Below, piece after piece: positions 6,908 through 11,348 of a stretch of DNA of 11,348 nt (position 1 is its first letter; every line of letters starts with the position of its first letter). The notes beneath the pieces were generated by a model that worked only from the letters and a program-made list of their open reading frames with translations, searched no databases and had not been told where the DNA came from. The stretch lies in assembly GCA_034408895.1 (NCBI GenBank), contig JAWXCI010000085.1:1-11348 (forward strand), written 5' to 3'. This DNA comes from UBA4660 sp034408895. GTDB lineage: Bacteria > Bacteroidota > Bacteroidia > Flavobacteriales_D > Sanyastnellaceae. A program made the position numbers and the translations under genes.

Positions 6908-8035
6908 TTACACCAAGAATTGCTTCACCTCTGTTGCAACAAACTCCATCTGCTCTTCACTCAACTCCGAGTGCATCGGGAGTGAAATCACCCGCCTGCA
7001 CAAATCTTCTGTCACAGGAAAATCTCCTTCCTTGTAACGCACATCTATGTAAGCCTTCTGCATGTGCAGCGGAACCGGATAGTAAACCATGGCCGGAATA
7101 TTCTTCGTTGCAAGAAATTCCTGCAACTTGAATCGGTCAATACCATCCGTCTTCAATGTGTATTGATGAAAAACATGCGTGCTGTTTTTCGCACGAAATG
7201 GAGTAGTCAATTGTTTGACTGGAGCAAATGCATTGTCGTAAAAGTCAGCCGCACTGTTTCTAGCTGCGCTGTACTCATCGAGATGGCGAAGTTTTATTCT
7301 TAGCACAGCAGCCTGGATTGAATCAAGTCTTGAATTCACTCCAATTGAATCATGATAGTAACGAACAGTTTGCCCGTGATTGGCAATCATGCGCATTGAT
7401 ATGGCAAGTTCATCATCATTGGTGAAGATAGCACCACCATCACCGTAACAACCCAGATTCTTGGAAGGAAAAAAACTTGTTGCCCCAATGTGTCCCATAC
7501 TTCCCGCGGTTTCCACACGACCATCCGAAAAAGTATATTTCGCACCAATGGCTTGAGCGGCATCTTCAATCACATAGAGATTGTGTTTTCTGGCAATGGC
7601 GAGAATCGGTTCCATGTCGGCACATTGTCCAAAAAGATGAACAGGAACAATTGCTTTCGTTTTTGGCGTGATGGCCTTTTCAATTGCTGAGGGAAGAATA
7701 TTGAAAGTCTGTTCATCCACTTCTACTAAAACAGGTTTCAGTTTCAGTAATGAAATCACTTCAGCAGTGGCCACATAAGTGAACGATGCAGTAATGACTT
7801 CATCTCCCGGTTGAAGATTCAGCGCCATCATGGCAATTTGCAATGCATCGGTTCCATTTGCACATGGAATGACGTGCTTCACCCTCAGGTATTCTTCCAG
7901 TTCTTCCTGGAAGAGTTTTACTTCAGGTCCGTTGATGTATGCAGTTGATTGCACCACATCAAGAATGGCTTGGTCAATTTCATTTTTAATGTTGATGTAT
8001 TGCGTGTGCAAGTCCACCATGTGGATTTTTTCCAT
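6908..8035 (-). CDS. DegT/DnrJ/EryC1/StrS aminotransferase, WbpE/WlbC-like
   Basis: A 375-residue PLP-dependent sugar aminotransferase. Motifs in order: 'MVDLHTQY' (6-13), 'YINGPEVKLFQEELEEYL' (33-50), 'CANGTDALQIAM' (58-69; phosphate-binding G-T-D), 'PGDEVITASFTYVATAE' (76-92), 'PVHLFGQCADM' (131-141), 'VIEDAAQAIGA' (155-165; D158 pairs with the pyridine nitrogen), 'SFFPSKNLGCYGDGGAIF' (187-204; Schiff-base lysine K192), 'GVNSRLDSIQAA' (about 234-245) and 'YYPVPLHMQKAY'. The run of identities is closest, from memory, to WbpE/WlbC. Those enzymes transfer an amino group from glutamate to C3 of UDP-2-acetamido-2-deoxy-ribo-hexuluronate, giving a diaminouronic-acid precursor for O-antigen or lipid-linked sugars. 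No other sugar-pathway gene lies in the window, so the exact substrate is inference. It is the only non-adhesin intact gene on the minus strand and is divergent from the gene at 8126. Confidence 0.93.
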   Translation of the reverse strand: MEKIHMVDLHTQYINIKNEIDQAILDVVQSTAYINGPEVKLFQEELEEYLRVKHVIPCANGTDALQIAMMALNLQPGDEVITASFTYVATAEVISLLKLKPVLVEVDEQTFNILPSAIEKAITPKTKAIVPVHLFGQCADMEPILAIARKHNLYVIEDAAQAIGAKYTFSDGRVETAGSMGHIGATSFFPSKNLGCYGDGGAIFTNDDELAISMRMIANHGQTVRYYHDSIGVNSRLDSIQAAVLRIKLRHLDEYSAARNSAADFYDNAFAPVKQLTTPFRAKNSTHVFHQYTLKTDGIDRFKLQEFLATKNIPAMVYYPVPLHMQKAYIDVRYKEGDFPVTEDLCRRVISLPMHSELSEEQMEFVATEVKQFLV

Positions 8036-8125
8036 GCTGTTTTCTTTCAGGTGCCGAATTTACCTTGCCATACAAGGGTTCTAACCTTTCTAGTGCTTGG
8101 GTCTAAAAACTTACTTTCGCTCCCA
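8036..8125. promoter_or_regulatory. Divergent promoter region between aminotransferase and exported-protein genes
   Basis: These 90 bp separate two divergently read genes, so promoters for both must lie here or inside the neighbours. Rightward, TACTTTCG (8112-8119) matches the -7 consensus TAnnTTTG except for one base and ends 6 bp before the ATG at 8126, implying a nearly leaderless transcript. Leftward, TAAATTCG (minus strand, 8062-8055) also matches at seven of eight positions, about 20 bp before the ATG at 8035. No convincing -33 TTG at proper spacing was found for either. Individual boxes are low confidence. Confidence 0.35.
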
Positions 8126-8878
8126 ATGAGAATTTTTGGTCTTACACTTCTCGCAATCTTAATTTCATCTTGTTCATTCGCGCAATTCCAGGTTCGCGAC
8201 AGTGCATTGTTCGACCCTCATGTCTCCATCAGTTTTGCTTACCAGACACCGGGAGGAGATTTGGCTAACCGCTTTTCAAGTAACCTGAATGTAGGATGCG
8301 CTTTTCACATCAAAACAAAAAAGAACTGGTACTACGGAGTGCAGGGCACTTACTTCTTCGGCAATAAAGTAAACGAGCCGGGACTTCTTCAAAATCTGTA
8401 CACGGAAAACGGGGAAATCCTCGACAACCAGGGACAAGTTGCCATCATCTCCTTACAAGAAAGAGGATTTGCTATGACTCTGAATGGCGGAAAAATTCTC
8501 GATTTTATCGGCCCCAATCGCAACAGTGGTTTGTTGTTGATGGGTGGTGTGGGAATGCTTCAACATAAAATCCGGATTGAACACCAAGAGAATGAAGTCG
8601 CACAACTGGAAGGCGACTATTTGCAGGGATACGACAGGCTGACTGATGGACTTTCGTTGTACCAATTTGCAGGGTATTTCCACATGGCCAACAACAAACT
8701 AGCTAATTTCTTTGTGGGCGTAGAAGCGTATGAAGCTTTTACAAAAGGAAGGCGCGATTTGAATTTTGATACTATGACCACCGACCATGAAAGAAGGTTT
8801 GATTTACTGGTGGGAATAAGGCTTGGGTGGGTTCTGCATCTCTACACTCGAACAGCAAGTGATTTTTATTACAACTGA
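8126..8878 (+). CDS. Exported beta-rich envelope protein, unknown function
   Basis: A 250-residue protein with an N-terminal export signal, starting at the ATG at 8126. The frame is open further upstream (from 7949), but that part overlaps the divergent aminotransferase gene and has no signal, so 8126 is preferred. The signal can be read two ways: ISSC (13-16) resembles a lipobox with C16, while 'SFA|Q' (17-20) fits signal peptidase I. The mature part is strand-rich with repeated Gly/aromatic patterns ('VSISFAYQTPGGDLANRF', 'WYYGVQGTYFFGNKV', 'NSGLLLMGGVGMLQHKIRI', 'GDYLQGYDRLTDGLSLYQF', 'FVGVEAYEAFTKGRRDLNFD', 'RFDLLVGIRLGWV'). It ends 'DFYYN', consistent with an outer-membrane beta-barrel. 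It resembles a conserved Bacteroidetes hypothetical family that I cannot name. The hemJ gene starts 32 bp after its stop, so the two may be co-transcribed. Confidence 0.72.
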   Translation: MRIFGLTLLAILISSCSFAQFQVRDSALFDPHVSISFAYQTPGGDLANRFSSNLNVGCAFHIKTKKNWYYGVQGTYFFGNKVNEPGLLQNLYTENGEILDNQGQVAIISLQERGFAMTLNGGKILDFIGPNRNSGLLLMGGVGMLQHKIRIEHQENEVAQLEGDYLQGYDRLTDGLSLYQFAGYFHMANNKLANFFVGVEAYEAFTKGRRDLNFDTMTTDHERRFDLLVGIRLGWVLHLYTRTASDFYYN

Positions 8879-8910
8879 GCACCATTACAAACTAGAATAA
8901 TCAGACACAC

Positions 8911-9456
8911 ATGACACTCGACATCATCAGAGCATTACACATCATTTTCATCGTCACCTGGTTTGCCGGGTTGTTTTACATGTTCCGGCTGTTTGTTTAT
9001 CATGCAGAAGCCGGAAGAAAAACAGAGCCAGCCCGTTCCATACTTATTGACCAATACAAAATAATGGAGCGCAGGCTATGGTATTTCATCACTTGGCCTT
9101 CGTGTATTCTCACGTTGATTGCGGGGCCGTGGCTGCTTATCAAACTGCCTGAATACCTCAACCAGCCGTGGATGTATATGAAATTGTTTCTTGTTGTTCT
9201 GCTCATCATCTATCAACTTTACGGTCAGAAAATTTTCACTCAACTAAAAGATAACCCCCGCGGGTATTCATCCATCAAGTTGCGACTGCTTAATGAAGTT
9301 GCCACCGTTCTGCTGGTCGCCATAGTATTTCTGGTAGTATTGAAAGATTCAGTTTCGTGGTTATGGGGAACACTGGGAATTTTCGGCATGGCGGGAATCT
9401 TTACTCTAATCGTTTACCAGTATCGCAGAAAACGGAGACCGAGCGAACCAGAGTGA
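8911..9456 (+). CDS. hemJ: Protoporphyrinogen IX oxidase HemJ-like membrane protein
   Basis: A 181-residue inner-membrane protein of the HemJ (UPF0093) family. HemJ oxidises protoporphyrinogen IX to protoporphyrin IX, the penultimate step of heme synthesis, in bacteria that lack HemG and HemY. The N-terminal signature 'IRALHIIFIVTWFAGLFYMF' (6-25) carries H10, probably a heme ligand in the family. 'RLFVYHAEA' (26-34), 'IMERRLWYFITWPS' (51-64), and 'PWMYMKLFLVVLLIIYQLYG' (86-105) with K91 complete the conserved core. Four hydrophobic segments form this core; an additional one at about 152-169 ('LGIFGMAGIFTLIVYQY') makes the protein longer than the roughly 140-residue proteobacterial form. The C-terminus is basic then acidic (RRKRRPSEPE). 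No other heme gene is in the window. It follows the exported-protein gene by 32 bp on the same strand. Confidence 0.88.
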   Translation: MTLDIIRALHIIFIVTWFAGLFYMFRLFVYHAEAGRKTEPARSILIDQYKIMERRLWYFITWPSCILTLIAGPWLLIKLPEYLNQPWMYMKLFLVVLLIIYQLYGQKIFTQLKDNPRGYSSIKLRLLNEVATVLLVAIVFLVVLKDSVSWLWGTLGIFGMAGIFTLIVYQYRRKRRPSEPE

Positions 9457-9786
9457 ATCATTAATGAACTGATGCAATTTCATTTTGAATTGTAGATGAA
9501 AATGGTTTATCCGAATTTTGAAAGGGAGTAGGCCTCGCGCAGTTCCTCCACAACACGGCTAGGAAGACGAGCACTGGCAATAAGTAGCACGTTCCAAAAA
9601 TCCCGAATTGATTTCAATAATTAGCATTTTCTCCTGGATAGTCGGGAGTTAAGTTGAATATCGCGTTGAGCAAGTCCGAAGGTTTCATTCTTCAGCAGCG
9701 AGTCAATCATTATCGCACAGTAGACATATCCAACTTAGCCAACTATATGTCACACAAAATATCTGGATCTCCTGATAAATTAAACA
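9457..9786. other. Gene-free stretch between hemJ and the terminator
   Basis: About 330 bp with no intact gene. The only coding-like signal is the minus-strand frame at 9507-9710, listed separately. A plus-strand frame opening at a TTG (9654) and running to 9854 crosses the terminator hairpin and shows no recognisable motif, so it is not called. No tRNA-like cloverleaf, direct repeat, or insertion-sequence ends were seen by eye. Confidence 0.6.
9507..9710 (-). pseudogene. Degraded coding remnant of unknown family, one internal stop
   Basis: The minus strand from ATG 9710-9708 reads 'MIDSLLKNETFGLAQRDIQL', 'NSRLSRRKC', then TAA (9623-9621), then in the same frame 'LLKSIRDFWNVLLIASARLP', 'SRVVEELREAYSLSKFG' and a TAA at 9509-9507. 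The second half is coding-like in composition (amphipathic helix, GTG/GCC/CTG-rich codons). A single in-frame stop between two continuous coding-like halves suggests a recently broken short gene or the tail of a lost one. I do not recognise the family. The 'FGLAQRDIQ' opening is faintly like small nucleotidyltransferases ('GL..RDIQ.I'), but no GS motif follows, so this is only a guess. Could be chance. Confidence 0.3.
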
Positions 9787-9821
9787 AAAAGCCCCTGCGA
9801 AATTTTTTCGCAGGGGCTTTT
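9787..9821. terminator. Strong intrinsic terminator (bidirectional)
   Basis: A 16-bp perfect stem (9787-9802 with 9806-9821; core GCCCCTGCGAAA/TTTCGCAGGGGC) has a 3-base loop TTT. It is flanked by A-tracts on the left and T-tracts on the right, so it can act in either direction. Its main client is the minus-strand T9SS protein gene, whose stop codon is about 30 bp away; read on that strand the hairpin ends in TTTTTGTTT. It could also stop plus-strand transcription from hemJ. Confidence 0.9.
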
Positions 9822-9850
9822 AAGACTATTCGGCTTAATCGTCTCCCGGT

Positions 9851-11347
9851 TTAGCGGGCGATGATCAGGCGTTTCACTCTTGCATCGTTCAGTGAGAACA
9901 AGCGAATGTTGTACAATCCATCTTCGAGGGAGTTGGTATCAAAGCTAACCCTGTAAGTCTGGCCTGCTTCAACCTTACCGTGATAGAGTTGCGCAATCTT
10001 GCGTCCCGCCATGTCGTACACATCCATAGTGAGTGTGTTGTTCACAACAGCAGTAAACTCGATTGTAGTTTGATCCTTAGCTGGGTTCGGGCTAACACCC
10101 ATGATTTCGAAGTTGCCATCAATTGGCTTCTCGATACCTGGATTCTCAACGCCTGGATCAACAACCGGAGGATTAGCAGTACCACCGTTGCCCACTACAA
10201 TAACTTGAGTGCAACAATCCATGTTATGAGCACAATCCTCAGCACACCAAGTACGAACTAGAGTGTAATCGTTGCAGCAATTGTGTTCGAATGCAATGTC
10301 ACCTGCACCATCTACGTCCAACTCAAGTTCATTTGAATCATCCACAAGAACACCATCATGCGTGAACCAACCACCGGAACCATAGTTCTCATTAAAGTTG
10401 TTGGCACCCAAGCCAATCTGGTATGCAAATGCCAGGTTAGATGGAGCATGCGCCAAGTTGATGAACGAACCTTCGTAGTCGCCCCAACCGGTTAGGGTTG
10501 AAGAACTGCTCATGTAGTAGTACAACCAGTCAAGATAGTTCGTACCCACATCCACGCAATCTGACTTGTAATTGGTGTAATAAGGCTGAGAATCAAATGT
10601 TGGCCAATCCATACCGTTCTCAAGCAATACACTCACAAAGAAACCGCCATTAGGGTTGGTCACGTTGAACATGCTTGCTGTAATGGTAGCAGTGCCGTCA
10701 CCGTTGTCAACAAACTGGCCCGGTGCACTTGGATCAATCTGCCAGTACTTGTAAGCAGTTGGTACGTTGAACAGAACCATTGCCCAGTTTACAGGATAGT
10801 TGCAATCGGACTCCACTGCAGGGAATGCCGGAGTAAGCAGATCGCAGTTGGTGCTATCCTCTTCCTGACCAGGAATCGGACATTCACCGTAGCACTGTTC
10901 AGAGTAGGTAACTACAACATCTGGATCGCAATTGTCTGTAGCAACACAAACGGCTGGTGCCGGAATCTCGTCCTCGCAATCCAGTTCGAGGTCGTCAGGA
11001 CAATTTACCAGAACCGGTGCCTCATTGTCGTAAATAGTGTATGTGTTAGTATCACTACCCACGTTTCCGCAGTTATCAGTACCGTACCATGTACGAACAA
11101 TTACATACTCCTGAGGACAATCGCTAGGAATGATTGAATCGCTAAATGTGATATCAACCACTTCGTCACAGTTGTCTGTAGCAGTTGCCATTCCGTAAAT
11201 CACTGGCTCATCGCAAGAGAATTCATCGTCAGCCGGAGCTGTAACTATTGGATCAGTATAATCCGTGATAGTTACCGTTGTGCTGCAAGCGTCTGTATTC
11301 CCACAATTGTCATAGGCAGTATAGATGTAAGTCAACACAGTGATGCA
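9851..11347 (-). CDS. T9SS-sorted giant surface protein with HYR/Ig-like repeats (3' part; 5' end outside window)
   Basis: The C-terminal 498 codons of a larger protein; the frame is open to the window edge, so the start and signal peptide lie beyond it. Numbering from the GTG codon at 11338: Cys/Asp-rich HYR/Ig-like modules occupy about 1-148, with repeated 'DNCGN' (10-14, 88-92), 'ATDNCD' (53-58, 133-138), 'VTAPADDEFSCDE' and 'VNCPDDLELDCED'. Residues about 150-355 are a different, Trp/Tyr/Gly-rich domain ('YWQIDPSAPGQFVDNGDGTA', 'GWFTHDGVLVDD'). The Ig motif then resumes as 'YTLVRTWCAEDCAHNMDCC' (358-376). A Pro-rich linker (389-405) leads to a type A T9SS sorting domain (about 408-495): 'GVSPNPAKDQTTIEF', 'VYDMAGRKIAQL', 'G.YNIRLFS', ending 'VKRLIIAR'. 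It should be secreted through T9SS and anchored or released at the cell surface; adhesion is a family-level inference. A strong terminator follows the stop. Confidence 0.93.
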   Translation of the reverse strand, partial: CITVLTYIYTAYDNCGNTDACSTTVTITDYTDPIVTAPADDEFSCDEPVIYGMATATDNCDEVVDITFSDSIIPSDCPQEYVIVRTWYGTDNCGNVGSDTNTYTIYDNEAPVLVNCPDDLELDCEDEIPAPAVCVATDNCDPDVVVTYSEQCYGECPIPGQEEDSTNCDLLTPAFPAVESDCNYPVNWAMVLFNVPTAYKYWQIDPSAPGQFVDNGDGTATITASMFNVTNPNGGFFVSVLLENGMDWPTFDSQPYYTNYKSDCVDVGTNYLDWLYYYMSSSSTLTGWGDYEGSFINLAHAPSNLAFAYQIGLGANNFNENYGSGGWFTHDGVLVDDSNELELDVDGAGDIAFEHNCCNDYTLVRTWCAEDCAHNMDCCTQVIVVGNGGTANPPVVDPGVENPGIEKPIDGNFEIMGVSPNPAKDQTTIEFTAVVNNTLTMDVYDMAGRKIAQLYHGKVEAGQTYRVSFDTNSLEDGLYNIRLFSLNDARVKRLIIAR

Positions 11348-11348
11348 A

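Noticed and set aside
7949..8125. Upstream extension of the exported-protein frame
   Set aside because: It lies antisense to the 5' end of the aminotransferase gene and has no signal or family motif; the ATG at 8126 starts a proper signal peptide.
9654..9854. 66-codon plus-strand frame with a TTG start
   Set aside because: It runs through the terminator hairpin into the end of the T9SS gene and has no motif.

Overview
The window comes from a Bacteroidetes (phylum Bacteroidota) chromosome. Four things point there: a C-terminal type IX secretion (T9SS) sorting domain on a very large Cys/Asp-rich surface protein, a DUF3078 outer-membrane-type protein, a Pif1-like helicase carrying a C-terminal helix-turn-helix, and near-absence of Shine-Dalgarno sequences with TTTG-type -7 elements before some genes. 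No tRNA, rRNA, CRISPR array or intact mobile element was seen. Nearly all of it reads as ordinary core genome, and I did not find a convincing undescribed system.

Layout. 1-2075 (+): a DprA/SLOG-like Rossmann protein, a Schlafen AlbA_2-domain protein with a winged-helix-like tail, a DUF4260 membrane protein and a Trp-rich three-helix membrane protein. 2126-4123 (+): a secreted DUF3078 beta-barrel candidate, a palindromic stem-loop element in the gap, then fabD (malonyl-CoA:ACP transacylase). 4124-4596: no intact gene, but on the minus strand the decayed remains of a toxin-antitoxin pair (RelE/ParE-type toxin plus a small antitoxin), broken by in-frame stops. 4597-6888 (+): the Pif1-like helicase. 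6908-8035 (-): a DegT/WbpE-type PLP sugar aminotransferase, convergent with the helicase and divergent from the next gene. 8126-9456 (+): an exported beta-rich envelope protein and hemJ-type protoporphyrinogen oxidase. 9457-9850: no intact gene; a minus-strand relic frame with one internal stop, and a 16-bp perfect hairpin terminator. 9851 to the window end (-): the 3' part of a giant T9SS-exported protein with HYR/Ig-like repeats.

The genes do not form one pathway. Recognisable themes are envelope and surface biology (DUF3078, exported barrel-like protein, sugar aminotransferase, T9SS protein), central metabolism (fatty-acid initiation, heme) and nucleic-acid handling (helicase, SLOG, AlbA_2). 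The most informative non-obvious items are the decayed TA module, the second minus-strand relic, the stem-loop at 3155-3188, and a domain of about 200 residues that appears nested inside an Ig-like repeat of the T9SS protein.
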